A stretch of 64,000 nt of DNA from Thermosulfurimonas marina (lineage in GTDB: Bacteria > Desulfobacterota > Thermodesulfobacteria > Thermodesulfobacteriales > Thermodesulfobacteriaceae): NCBI RefSeq assembly GCF_012317585.1, contig NZ_CP042909.1, forward strand, positions 124,001 through 188,000, in the 5' to 3' direction. The first letter of the stretch is position 1. Each line of letters begins with the position of its first letter. Position numbers and translations under genes: made by a program. This document shows positions 56,111-64,000 of this stretch, piece by piece. The notes beneath the pieces were generated by a model. The model saw nothing but the letters and a program-made list of their open reading frames with translations. It ran no database searches and was not told the DNA's origin.

Positions 56111-58329
56111 GCCGGAAACCTCTCCTTGCACTGGGGACAATATTTCCCCCCCTGTCGGCCCTGTTTTATCACCAGGAAGGGGGCCCCACAGGCCGGACAC
56201 TTCTCGGGCAGGGGCTCCTCCCAGAGAACGAAATCGCACTCCGGGGCCCGGGAACAGGCGTAATAGGTCTTTCCCCGTCGGGAGCGGCGCTTGACGATTT
56301 CCCCTCCACAGCCCTCCCGAGGGCAGGCCACCCCGGTGCCCACCGGACGGGTATAGCGGCAATCCGGATAATTAGCACAGGCCAAGAATTCCCCGAAACG
56401 GCCCCGACGGAGGACCAGGGCTCCTCCACACTCGGGACAAACCCCTTGATTCTCCCGTTCCTTGATCCGGAAATTCCCTTCTTCGTCCCGTTCGTAGTCC
56501 GCGGTGAATCGGCAGTCGGGCCACCGGACGCAGGCTAAAAAGGGGCCCGCCTTTCCCACCCGCAAAAGGAGGTCCTCTCCACACTCCGGACACCGGAGGC
56601 CCACCGGAACTCCGGCCTTAAAGGAGGCCATCTCGGCTTCGGCCTTTTTGAGGGCCCGGATAAGTTCTTCGTAAAATTCGGCCAGCACCTTCCGGCGATC
56701 GGCCCGGCCTGCGGAAATTTCGTCCAGAAAGTTCTCCATGCGGGCCGTAAACTCCGGATGGATGAGATCCTCAAAGGAGGTCACCAGGAGCTCGTTGACC
56801 AAAAGTCCCAGCTCGGTGGGACGAAGGCTTCCGGACACGCTTTCTACATATCCCCGCTCCCGAATAGTGGAAACAATCTGGGCGTAGGTAGAGGGACGCC
56901 CGATACCCTTTTCCTCTAAGGTGCGAATCAAAGTGGCCTCGGTGTAACGGGCCGGGGGACGGGTAAAATGCTGCTCGGGGAGAATCTCGGCAAGACGCAG
57001 GGGTCCTTTTTCTTTAAGGGGAGGCAATTCTCTGGTCTGGTCTTCCTCCACCTCGTAAGCGGCAAGGAATCCGGGATGAAGCAGGCGGCGTCCGCGGGCG
57101 ACAAAGGTATAAGGACCGAGGGCGATTTCCGCGTTGGTGGCTTCAAAGCGGGCCGGGACCATTTGCGAGGCCAGGAACCGGCGCCAGATAAGGGTATAAA
57201 GCCGGTGCTCCTCCGGGGGAAGCACCCCAGAGAGGGCCTCGGGGGAAAGATCGAAGCGGGTGGGACGAATGGCCTCATGGGCTTCCTGGGCCGAGGGCCC
57301 TCGCGTGCGATGCTGCGGGGGTCTTTCCGGCACAAAATCCGGGCCGAAGAATTGAGAGATGAGTTCCCGGGCGGCCTTTTGGGCCTCCGGGGCCAGTCTT
57401 ACCGAATCGGTGCGCATGTAGGTAATGAGTCCCACCGGCCCCTCTCCGGGGAGTTCTATTCCCTCGTAAAGCCTCTGGGCGAGATACATGGTCTTTTTGG
57501 CCGGAAAGCGAAACCGCCGAAAGGCTTCCTGCTGCAAGGTACTGGTAATAAAGGGAGCCGGGGGTTTGCGCTGGACCTCCCGACGCAGGATCTTGGAAAC
57601 CCGCGGAGCCCTCTCCTTCAGGACTCGACGCAGGTCCTCCAGAAGGGCCCGGGCTTCGGCCTCACTCTGGGGCCGAAGTCTTTTTCCCTCCTTGGCCTGG
57701 AGGGTCGCCCGGAAGGACTCTCCAGAGGGGAGGAGGAACTCGGCTTCGATGGTCCAGTATTCTTCCGGACGAAAGGCCCGGATCTCGGCCTCTCGTTCAC
57801 ATATCAATCTTAAGGCTACCGACTGCACCCGTCCGGCCGAAAGCCCGCGTTTCACCTTCTCCCAGAGCAGCGGCGAAAGGTGATAGCCCACCAGGCGGTC
57901 CAGCACCCTCCGGGCTTTCTGGGCCTCGTATTTCAAAGGATCAAGTTCTGCGGGTTTCTTCAAGGCCTCCCGGATCCCTCGGGGGGTGAGCTCGTAAAGG
58001 AGGAGTCTCTTTACGGGTTTTTTAAGCGGGCGCAGCTCTTCAGCGATGTGCCAGGCGATGGCCTCGCCCTCCCGATCCGGATCCGGGGCCAGATATATCT
58101 GATCCACGGCCCGGGCCAGCCGCTTAATTTCTGAAAGGACCTTCTTCTTGCCCCGAAGGGTCTCGTATTCCGGCTCAAAGCCGTCTTCGACATCCACCCC
58201 CAGACGATTCTTAGGGAGGTCTTTCACGTGCCCCACGGAGGCACAGACCTCATAATCCTTCCCCACCACCTTTTTGATGGTCCGCACCTTGGTGGGGGAT
58301 TCCACCACAATCAATCCCTGCTTGCCCAT
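56107..58329 (-). CDS. topA: DNA topoisomerase I
   Basis: A 740-residue type IA topoisomerase that relaxes negative supercoils. TOPRIM domain (IVVESPTKVRTIKKV about 6-20; DPDREGEAIAWHI about 104-116), catalytic Tyr in GLITYMRTDS (about 300), and four C-terminal zinc-finger-like units (CPECGEDLLLRVG, CPECGGALVLRRG, CPREGCGGEIVKRRS, CPACGAPFLVIKQG). The ATG at 58329 has no ribosome site and lies 7 nt past a -10 box, suggesting a leaderless mRNA. No reverse gyrase features. Confidence 0.96.
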   Translation of the reverse strand: MGKQGLIVVESPTKVRTIKKVVGKDYEVCASVGHVKDLPKNRLGVDVEDGFEPEYETLRGKKKVLSEIKRLARAVDQIYLAPDPDREGEAIAWHIAEELRPLKKPVKRLLLYELTPRGIREALKKPAELDPLKYEAQKARRVLDRLVGYHLSPLLWEKVKRGLSAGRVQSVALRLICEREAEIRAFRPEEYWTIEAEFLLPSGESFRATLQAKEGKRLRPQSEAEARALLEDLRRVLKERAPRVSKILRREVQRKPPAPFITSTLQQEAFRRFRFPAKKTMYLAQRLYEGIELPGEGPVGLITYMRTDSVRLAPEAQKAARELISQFFGPDFVPERPPQHRTRGPSAQEAHEAIRPTRFDLSPEALSGVLPPEEHRLYTLIWRRFLASQMVPARFEATNAEIALGPYTFVARGRRLLHPGFLAAYEVEEDQTRELPPLKEKGPLRLAEILPEQHFTRPPARYTEATLIRTLEEKGIGRPSTYAQIVSTIRERGYVESVSGSLRPTELGLLVNELLVTSFEDLIHPEFTARMENFLDEISAGRADRRKVLAEFYEELIRALKKAEAEMASFKAGVPVGLRCPECGEDLLLRVGKAGPFLACVRWPDCRFTADYERDEEGNFRIKERENQGVCPECGGALVLRRGRFGEFLACANYPDCRYTRPVGTGVACPREGCGGEIVKRRSRRGKTYYACSRAPECDFVLWEEPLPEKCPACGAPFLVIKQGRQGGKYCPQCKERFPA

Positions 58330-58336
58330 GGCCTAT

Positions 58337-58365
58337 CTTTTAGCCCCCGATCCTTGTCCCGGCAA
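58337..58365 (-). promoter_or_regulatory. Promoter of topA, probably leaderless
   Basis: On the minus strand TTGCCG (58365-58360), 17 nt, TAAAAG (58342-58337). The ATG begins at 58329, 7 nt after the -10, so transcription would start at or next to the start codon. Confidence 0.45.
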
Positions 58366-58433
58366 GGCCCCTTGGAACCTATAGATACAAGGAGACGAGA
58401 AGCCTTGAGGGATTTCTGGGGCGGGGCCGAGAG

Positions 58434-59735
58434 TTAGCGCTTCTCCTCGGAGAGAAAGTCCCGAAAGACCACTTGCGCCTGGTCCAGGGCACAGAGGTCC
58501 CCGCACATGGAACAGCGCTTGCCTCTTACGGATTTCCTCTCCTCTACAAACCGCCGGGCCTCTTCGGGAAAGAGGAGATGCCGGAGGTGTTCGGACCAGT
58601 TGAGGTCCCGCCGGGCCTTGCTTACGGCCCGGTCCCTCCCATCGGCCCTCCCCCGGAGTTTCACCGTGTCCCCAATGTGGGCCGCCAGACGGGCCGCCCT
58701 CACTCCGGCCACCACATCCTCCTCGTTGGGAAGCCCCAGGTGCTCGGCCGGGGTAACGTAGCAGATGAGGTCCGCCCCGTAGGCCGCCGAAAGAGCCGCT
58801 CCCACCGCGGCGGTGATATGGTCCTGACTGGCCCCCACGTCACAGGGGAGCGGACCCAGCATATAGTGCGGGGCCCCACCGCTCATCTTTTTAGCCAACC
58901 GCACCGAAGTCTCAATCTCGTCCAAGGGAACGTGTCCCGGCCCTTCCACCATCACTTGACAGCCGGCCTCCCGGGCCCTTTCGGCCAGCTCACAATTGAT
59001 CAAAAGTTCGGCCACCTGGGCCCGGTCCAGGGAATCATGAATGGCTCCGGCCCGCATCCCGTTTCCCAGAGAAAGCACCGTGTCATAGCGCTTGAGGATC
59101 TCGAGCAGCCGATCAAACTGCTCGTAGAGGGGATTTTCCCGGCCGTTTTTGACCATCCATTGGGCCATGAGGGCCCCGCCCTTAGAGACCAGGCCCCCGT
59201 AGCGGTATCCCTGGGCCCGGAGACGCTCCAGGGTAAAAAGGTTGATCCCGCAGTGGATGGCCATGAAAGCAATGCCATCGGCACACTGTCTTTCGATGAG
59301 TTCAAAAAGGTATTCCGGATCCAGTCGGGCCGGATCTCCATACTCCCGCAACGTCTCACAAAAGGCCTGATAAAGGGGGACGTTGCCCACCGGAAGCCCC
59401 ACACTCTCGATGACCTCACGCCGGATCCGGTCGAGATCCCCGGCGGCGGAAAGCTCCATGAGGGTATCGGCTCCGTGGGCCTCGGCCAGGCGGGCCTTGC
59501 GTTTTTCCAGCTCTAGATCACAGAGATGGCTCGAAGTGCCGATGGAGGCATTGACCTTGGTGCGCACGCCCTCTCCTACGGCCACCACCCGTCCGCTCTG
59601 ACGGGCCTTGATGAGAACCAGGGTCCCCCGGGACACTCCCTCTCGGATAAATTCCGGGGAGACCCCCTCGGCCTCTGCGGCCTGGAGCATGGCCTTCGTG
59701 ATCTTTCCCGCCTGCGCAGCCTCAAGCTCGGTCAT
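58434..59735 (-). CDS. thiC: Phosphomethylpyrimidine synthase ThiC
   Basis: A 433-residue radical SAM enzyme that rearranges aminoimidazole ribotide into hydroxymethylpyrimidine phosphate for thiamine. The C-terminal cluster motif CSMCGDLC (about 413-420) and substrate blocks VNASIGTSS, SLGNGMRAGAIHDS and VEGPGHVPLDEI are present. It is the short form without the N-terminal extension of plant and proteobacterial enzymes. The start is one base into the leuB stop codon region, so there is no room for a TPP riboswitch here. Confidence 0.96.
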   Translation of the reverse strand: MTELEAAQAGKITKAMLQAAEAEGVSPEFIREGVSRGTLVLIKARQSGRVVAVGEGVRTKVNASIGTSSHLCDLELEKRKARLAEAHGADTLMELSAAGDLDRIRREVIESVGLPVGNVPLYQAFCETLREYGDPARLDPEYLFELIERQCADGIAFMAIHCGINLFTLERLRAQGYRYGGLVSKGGALMAQWMVKNGRENPLYEQFDRLLEILKRYDTVLSLGNGMRAGAIHDSLDRAQVAELLINCELAERAREAGCQVMVEGPGHVPLDEIETSVRLAKKMSGGAPHYMLGPLPCDVGASQDHITAAVGAALSAAYGADLICYVTPAEHLGLPNEEDVVAGVRAARLAAHIGDTVKLRGRADGRDRAVSKARRDLNWSEHLRHLLFPEEARRFVEERKSVRGKRCSMCGDLCALDQAQVVFRDFLSEEKR

Positions 59736-60817
59736 CAGAGTTCCACCCCTTTGGCCGTGTAATTAGCCACGAGATCTCCCACCTCACTGGTGGTATAACC
59801 CATCTTCCCCGCCGAAAGGCTTTTCAAATGATCCCGGCAGACCTTAATGACCGCCTTTTCGATGGCCTGGGCCGCCTCCTCCTCTCCCAGGTGCTCAAGC
59901 ATCATCATCCCCGCACAGATGGCCGCCAAAGGATTGATCACGTTCTTGCCGGTGTACTTGGGGGCCGACCCTCCGATGGGCTCAAACATGGAGACCCCCT
60001 GAGGGTTGATGTTCCCCCCGGCCGCGATCCCCATCCCCCCTTGGATCATGGCCCCGAGATCGGTGATAATGTCCCCGAACATGTTGTCGGTAACAATAAC
60101 ATCGAACCACTCGGGATTTTTCACAAACCACATGCAGGTGGCGTCCACATGGGCGTAATCGGTCTCAATGTCCGGATACTCCTTAGCCACCTCATAAAAG
60201 GTCCTCTCCCAGAGGTCCCAGGCATAAGTAAGGACATTGGTTTTGCCTACCAAGGTGAGCTTCTTTTTTTTGTTGCGCTTACGGCAGTATTCAAAGGCAA
60301 AGCGGATGCAGCGTTCCACGCCGAAACGGGTATTGATGGATTCCTGAATGGCCACCTCCTGGGGGGTCCCCTTACGCAGGAATCCTCCGCCTCCGGCATA
60401 AAGTCCTTCGGTGTTCTCGCGCACCACTACAAAATCTATGTCCTCCGGCCCTTTATCCTTAATGGGGGTCCAGACCCCGGGGTAGAGCTTGACCGGACGA
60501 AGGTTGATGTACTGGTCAAGTTCAAAACGAATTCGCAAGAGGATCTCCTTCTCCAGAATACCCGGTTTGACCTCCGGGTGTCCGATGGCCCCCAGGTAGA
60601 TGGCGTCGTGTTTTTTGAGCTCTTCGATTCCTCCCTCCGGGATGGTCTCCCCGGTGCGCAAATAACGCTCCCCGCCCCAGTCGAAGTAATGGAGGTCCAG
60701 CTTAAAACCAAACCGTTCGGCTGCCGCCTGAAGGACCTTCACCCCTTCCCGAATGACCTCTGGTCCTGTCCCGTCTCCTGGAATGACCGCAATCTTATAA
60801 GTGCGCCCTTCGCCCAT
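59735..60817 (-). CDS. leuB: 3-isopropylmalate dehydrogenase-type decarboxylating dehydrogenase
   Basis: A 360-residue enzyme of the isocitrate/isopropylmalate dehydrogenase family. [10 protein letters not shown] (about 12-21), the arginine helix [19 protein letters not shown] (about 92-110), [12 protein letters not shown] (about 131-142), [12 protein letters not shown] and [14 protein letters not shown] are visible. The YINLRP segment fits isopropylmalate or related 3-substituted malates rather than isocitrate. It would act in leucine synthesis; paralogues for homoisocitrate or tartrate cannot be excluded. A GGGAGG site precedes the ATG. Confidence 0.85.
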   Translation of the reverse strand: MGEGRTYKIAVIPGDGTGPEVIREGVKVLQAAAERFGFKLDLHYFDWGGERYLRTGETIPEGGIEELKKHDAIYLGAIGHPEVKPGILEKEILLRIRFELDQYINLRPVKLYPGVWTPIKDKGPEDIDFVVVRENTEGLYAGGGGFLRKGTPQEVAIQESINTRFGVERCIRFAFEYCRKRNKKKKLTLVGKTNVLTYAWDLWERTFYEVAKEYPDIETDYAHVDATCMWFVKNPEWFDVIVTDNMFGDIITDLGAMIQGGMGIAAGGNINPQGVSMFEPIGGSAPKYTGKNVINPLAAICAGMMMLEHLGEEEAAQAIEKAVIKVCRDHLKSLSAGKMGYTTSEVGDLVANYTAKGVEL

Positions 60818-60850
60818 AAGAGACCTCCCACACTTTTTGTCTGAAAGGCC

Positions 60851-60879
60851 TTTTTACTACGCCTACCCTTTCCTTTCAA
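60851..60879 (-). promoter_or_regulatory. Possible promoter of leuB-thiC
   Basis: On the minus strand TTGAAA (60879-60874), 17 nt, TAAAAA (60856-60851), giving a leader of about 30 nt with GGGAGG before the ATG at 60817. It lies in the 87-nt gap between divergent genes. Confidence 0.4.
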
Positions 60880-60904
60880 GGCGTAAAGGATAAAATTCCC
60901 CTCC

Positions 60905-62362
60905 ATGAGAAGGGCGAAACTCCTTAAGGAATGGCCCGGGCCGGTAGAAAAGGTCCTGGCGGAGATGGCCCGGAGGGAAGAAATCTATCTTACCGGGGGA
61001 GCGGTAAGGGATATCCTCCTGCGAAGACCGGTTAAGGATCTGGATCTTACCGTTCTCTCCTCGCCTCCGGAGGCCCTAGGCCAGGAGCTTGCCCGGGCCC
61101 TTTCTTGGGCCCTGGTCCCCCTTCATGAGGAGTTGGGGGTCTTTCGGGTGACCCGAGGGGGCTATACCTTAGACCTTTCCGGTCTGAGGCCCGGGGCCCG
61201 GAGCCTGGAGGAAGATCTCCGCCGCCGGGATTTTACCGTGAATGCGCTAGCGGTTCCCCTTCGGGAGGCCCTGAAAAGTCCTCCGGAGAGCTGGCCCCTC
61301 CTTGATCCCTGCGGAGGTCTGGCCGACCTCCGCGCCGGGCGTCTCCGAACTCCGGCCCGGGAGAATCTCCTGGAAGACCCCTTGCGCATCCTGCGGGCCT
61401 ATCGCTTTTTTGCCCAGGGCTACGGAGAGATCGAGTCCGAGACCCGAAAATGGCTCTCGGAGGTGGCTCCCAAGCTTTCGGAGGTGGCCGCCGAAAGGGT
61501 GTCCGCTGAACTGCTTTTGATCCTGGAGACCCCGCAGGCAGCCGAAACCTTGCGCCTCATGGAGGCCGACCGCGTCTTTGCGGTCCTCTTTCCGGAGCTT
61601 GAAGAAGGGCGGGGCATTCCTCAGCCGGACTATCATCACCTGGATGTCCTGGGCCACAGTCTGGAGACCCTGGGAGAGCTTGAAAAAATCCTTGAGAGTC
61701 CCGTATTGCCCGAACCCATAAAAGAGGCCCTTTCCGAAGAAGGGGTCCTTCCGGCCGTAAAACTTGCGGCCCTCTTTCATGACGCCGGAAAGAGTCGCAC
61801 CTTTGCTCCGGCCGGAGTTCGGGCCCCCCGGATTACCTTTTATGAGCACGAACGGGCCTCGGCCGAGATGTTTCAGACCTGGGCGGAGCGTCTGCGCCTT
61901 CCCCGGAATTTGGTCAAGCGAACCCTGCGGCTTATCCGCCACCACATGCGACCTTTCTTCCTCTTGGAGCTTGCCGAAAAGGACCGTCTCACTCCCCGGG
62001 CCAAGCGGAGGCTGATAAGAGACGTCCCGGACTATCCCCTCCTTTTTCTCCTGGCCCTGGCCGATGCCCTTTCCGCCCGGGGTCCGGCCTCCGAACCGGA
62101 CACCGCCGAAAGGCTCGCGGCCCTCCTTGAAGACCTCCGTCGCTTCGAAGAGGAGGTCCTGGCCCCGGCAGAACGGGAACGCCTTCTCACCGGGCACGAC
62201 CTCATCGCCCTGGGCCTCAAGCCGGGCCCCTTTTTCCGGGAGATCCTGGAGGCCGTAGAGGAGGCCCGGGTAGAAGGGAGGGTGAGAGACCGGGAGGAGG
62301 CCCTGGCCTTTGTGCAAGAATATGTTAGAGAAAAAATGAACCTGGGAGAAAGAAATGGTTAA
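60905..62362 (+). CDS. tRNA nucleotidyltransferase/poly(A) polymerase family protein with HD domain
   Basis: A 485-residue class II nucleotidyltransferase. Motifs: TGGAVRDILLRRPVKDLDL (about 30-48) with the D-x-D metal pair, RRRDFTVNALAV (about 106-117), DPLRILRAYRF (about 158-168) binding tRNA, and a downstream HD domain (ALFHDAGKSRTF, about 290-301; RLIRHHMRPFF). CCA addition or repair is the likely activity. Since the three tRNAs seen here already encode CCA, it may serve mainly for repair, as an A-adding partner, or in RNA tailing. Confidence 0.88.
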   Translation: MRRAKLLKEWPGPVEKVLAEMARREEIYLTGGAVRDILLRRPVKDLDLTVLSSPPEALGQELARALSWALVPLHEELGVFRVTRGGYTLDLSGLRPGARSLEEDLRRRDFTVNALAVPLREALKSPPESWPLLDPCGGLADLRAGRLRTPARENLLEDPLRILRAYRFFAQGYGEIESETRKWLSEVAPKLSEVAAERVSAELLLILETPQAAETLRLMEADRVFAVLFPELEEGRGIPQPDYHHLDVLGHSLETLGELEKILESPVLPEPIKEALSEEGVLPAVKLAALFHDAGKSRTFAPAGVRAPRITFYEHERASAEMFQTWAERLRLPRNLVKRTLRLIRHHMRPFFLLELAEKDRLTPRAKRRLIRDVPDYPLLFLLALADALSARGPASEPDTAERLAALLEDLRRFEEEVLAPAERERLLTGHDLIALGLKPGPFFREILEAVEEARVEGRVRDREEALAFVQEYVREKMNLGERNG

Positions 62363-63212
62363 AAAAGTCCTCCTTTTCTGGGCCCTGCTGGGGCTTTGGG
62401 TGGCGGTGGCCGGGGCGGAAAAGAGGCTTCTAATCTTTGCGGGCTCGGCTTCCAAACCCGCCACCGAAGAGGCCGCCCGGGTCTTTGAACGGCGCACGGG
62501 CACCAAGGTGGATCTGGTTTTCGGGGGTTCAGGCTTCGTCCTCTCCCAGATGCTCCTCAGCCACAAAGGGGACCTCTATTTCCCGGGTTCTTCAGACTAC
62601 ATGGAGCTAGCCAAAGAAAAGGGAGCGGTCCTTTCGGAAACCGAAAGGCGGGTGGTCTATCTGGTCCCGGCCATCATCGTCGCCCGGGGAAATCCCAAAC
62701 ACATCCGGGGGCTCCGGGACCTCCTGCGCCCCGAGGTGCGCGTGGCCATAGCCAATCCGGAAGGGGTCTGCCTGGGAGCTTATGCAGTGGAGGTCCTTGA
62801 AAAAAGTCTTTCGCCGGAAGAAGTGCGCCTTTTTCGGAAAAAATTGGTCAACTATACCGGAAGCTGTGCCAAGACCGCCGCGGTGGTGGCCTTGGGAGCG
62901 GTGGACGCGGTCCTCGGCTGGCGGGTCTTTGCCCTCTGGGATCCAGAGCATCTGGAGGTGGTAAAACTCAAGCCCCAGGAGGTAGCCCGGGTGGGCTATA
63001 TCCCCATTGCGGTTTCCCGCTTCAGCCAAAACCGGAAACTGGCCGAAGATTTCATTCGTTTTCTCCTTTCCGAAGAAGGCCGGGCCATCTTTCGGCGCCA
63101 CGGCTATTTTATGAGCCCGGAGGAGGCCTTTGCCTGGCTGGGGGAGAAAAAACCGGTGGGGGGCCGCTTTGAGGTCCCCCGGAGCTGGCTTGAAGGGGCT
63201 CATGAACCTTAG
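62355..63212 (+). CDS. modA: Molybdate/tungstate ABC transporter, periplasmic binding protein
   Basis: A 285-residue exported protein with signal peptide at about 1-21 (VLLFWALLGLWVAVAGA) and the ModA-type fold: LLIFAGSASKPATEEAARVF (about 25-44) with the Ser ligands of the oxyanion site, and VRVAIANPEGVCLGAYAVEV (about 128-147). It binds molybdate or tungstate outside the membrane; thermophilic anaerobes often use tungstate. It overlaps the preceding gene by 8 nt and modB by 11 nt. Confidence 0.88.
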   Translation: MVKKVLLFWALLGLWVAVAGAEKRLLIFAGSASKPATEEAARVFERRTGTKVDLVFGGSGFVLSQMLLSHKGDLYFPGSSDYMELAKEKGAVLSETERRVVYLVPAIIVARGNPKHIRGLRDLLRPEVRVAIANPEGVCLGAYAVEVLEKSLSPEEVRLFRKKLVNYTGSCAKTAAVVALGAVDAVLGWRVFALWDPEHLEVVKLKPQEVARVGYIPIAVSRFSQNRKLAEDFIRFLLSEEGRAIFRRHGYFMSPEEAFAWLGEKKPVGGRFEVPRSWLEGAHEP

Positions 63213-63957
63213 GCGCCTGACCCTTACGGCCCTTCTGAGCCTTGCGGGTTTTTACCTCCTCCTGATCCTTTCCCTCCTCTATTTTCTCCAGGGGTCCGAA
63301 GCCCTGGGCACCCTCCTTTCCGCACGGGTGCTCTATAGCCTGCGCCTGAGCCTCCTCTGTGCCAGCGGGGCCAGCCTTTTTTCCCTTCTCCTGGGTCTTC
63401 CGGCGGCCTACGCCCTTTCCCGCCACCGCTTCCCCGGCCGAAGACTGGTGGACACCCTCCTTGAACTCCCCCTGGTGGTCTCTCCGGCGGCCCTGGGAGC
63501 CATGATCCTCATCTTTTTCAACACCCCCCTTGCGGAAAAGTGGAAGGCCCTTTTTGTGCTGGCCCTTCCGGGCATTGTGCTGGCCCAGTTTGCCACCGTG
63601 GCCGGGCTCTGTGTGAGACTCCTTAAGGCCGCCCTGGACGAAATTCCGACCCGCTATGAAGAAGTAGCCCGCAGCCTAGGGGCCACGCCGCTCAGGGCCT
63701 TTCTTACCGTGACCCTTCCCCTCTGTCGGCGGGGGCTCCTTTCGGCCCTGGTCCTCACCTGGGCCAAGGCCCTGGGGGAGTTTGGAGCCACCTTTACCGT
63801 AGCCGGTTCCATGCCCTTCCGCACGGAGACCCTCCCCATCGCCATCTACCTCCATCTTTCCAGCGCAGATCTTCAGGCCGCGGCCCTTCTCACCCTGGTC
63901 CTGGTAATCACCGGCCTGGGAATCCTCTATCTGGTAAGGGTTCTGGGGCGTGCTTGA
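63202..63957 (+). CDS. modB: Molybdate/tungstate ABC transporter, permease
   Basis: A 251-residue permease with six hydrophobic segments and the ABC-coupling loop EEVARSLGATPLRAFLTVTL (about 151-170). The C-terminal GEFGATFTVAGSMPFRTETL stretch is typical of ModB/WtpB. The ATG at 63202 lies inside modA; the frame opens earlier at 63130, which is rejected because it would overlap modA by 83 nt. It is translated together with modA and modC. Confidence 0.9.
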   Translation: MNLRRLTLTALLSLAGFYLLLILSLLYFLQGSEALGTLLSARVLYSLRLSLLCASGASLFSLLLGLPAAYALSRHRFPGRRLVDTLLELPLVVSPAALGAMILIFFNTPLAEKWKALFVLALPGIVLAQFATVAGLCVRLLKAALDEIPTRYEEVARSLGATPLRAFLTVTLPLCRRGLLSALVLTWAKALGEFGATFTVAGSMPFRTETLPIAIYLHLSSADLQAAALLTLVLVITGLGILYLVRVLGRA

Positions 63958-64000
63958 AGTCAGGGATCTTTCGGCCCGGGCCGGAAGCTTCTTCCTCGAG
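63950..64000 (+). CDS. modC: Molybdate/tungstate ABC transporter ATPase (start only)
   Basis: The first 17 codons of a frame starting with GTG at 63950, overlapping the modB stop, and running off the window. The product begins VLEVRDLSARAGSFFLE, the usual first beta-strands of an ABC ATPase. Identification rests on this and on position after modA-modB. Confidence 0.7.
   Translation, partial: MLEVRDLSARAGSFFLE

Noticed and set aside
59736-59800. Thiamine (TPP) riboswitch before thiC or thiL
   Set aside because: Both genes start within or at the end of the preceding gene (leuB, ndk), leaving no leader; no CUGAGA-type core was seen at the operon fronts.
61247-62566. Minus-strand frame of 439 codons opposite the CCA/poly(A) polymerase-type gene
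   Set aside because: The opposite strand has all nucleotidyltransferase and HD motifs; this is a shadow.

Overview
This is a gene-dense, GC-rich bacterial chromosome segment (G+C high by eye, many 1-60 nt gene overlaps, several GTG/TTG starts). It most resembles a thermophilic, chemolithotrophic, sulfur-metabolising lineage such as the Thermodesulfobacteria. The pointers are an archaeal-type PEP carboxylase, a short AhcY of the archaeal/Thermotoga kind, TrmB with a long C-terminal extension, an MSHA-like pilus cluster and heavy investment in cysteine, methionine and SAM metabolism. The lineage is inferred, not proven. Nearly the whole window is core metabolism and housekeeping; clear accessory DNA is limited to a hicBA toxin-antitoxin pair and a decayed IS256-type transposase.

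Layout. 1-9937 is one leftward gene train: copZ-copA (copper export), an HDOD signalling protein, ppcA, a 50-residue protein, metK, ahcY, hicBA, queC, a Cys-cluster protein, CheX and a histidine kinase cut by the window edge. 10084-12293 holds an MscS channel, the IS256 remnant, tRNA-Leu(UAA) and tRNA-His(GUG). 12420-17386 runs rightward: purB, a Nudix hydrolase, a Yip1-type membrane protein, tRNA-Val(CAC), rpsF-rpsR-rplI and dnaB. 17383-26715 is a coherent serine/cysteine/methionine block: a leftward Rrf2 regulator-aminotransferase-serA-rlmN train, divergent from metY-metX-metW-cysE-cysK. Serine made on one side is the substrate for CysE on the other, and a perfect palindrome lies in the shared promoter region. 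26782-29454 carries a DsbC-like protein, AMMECR1, and an M23 peptidase-bactofilin pair. 29396-41081 is a long leftward train: a radical SAM protein, eight MSHA-like pilus assembly genes (E, G, M, I, J-like, K-like, L, N-like) and gpsA; no pilin gene is visible. 41124-47014 contains trmB, a DUF429 protein, a polyprenol-kinase-like protein, a PurS-PurL fusion, two tiny membrane proteins hidden on the minus strand, and a cupin. 47011-50080 has thiL and ndk divergent from a histidine kinase-response regulator pair. 50116-55226 has a J-domain protein and a compact nitrogen operon, glnB-glnD-glnA, behind a sigma-54-like promoter, closed by a strong hairpin. 55264-60817 (leftward) has leuB-thiC and topA, a zinc-ribbon gene with an in-frame TGA, and a nucleoside phosphorylase. 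60905-64000 has a CCA-adding-type nucleotidyltransferase and a molybdate/tungstate ABC transporter (modA-modB-modC, the last cut by the edge).

Promoters read by eye follow the sigma-70 pattern, several with an extended -10 (TGG before the hexamer). At least two genes (the Rrf2 regulator and topA) have a -10 box only 6-7 nt from the start codon and no Shine-Dalgarno, which suggests leaderless mRNAs. No CRISPR array, prophage or biosynthetic cluster was seen. The less-described items are the two mini membrane proteins at 46364-46613, the interrupted zinc-ribbon gene at 55916-56110, the tandem PurS-like repeats of PurL, and the shared control region of the sulfur amino-acid block.
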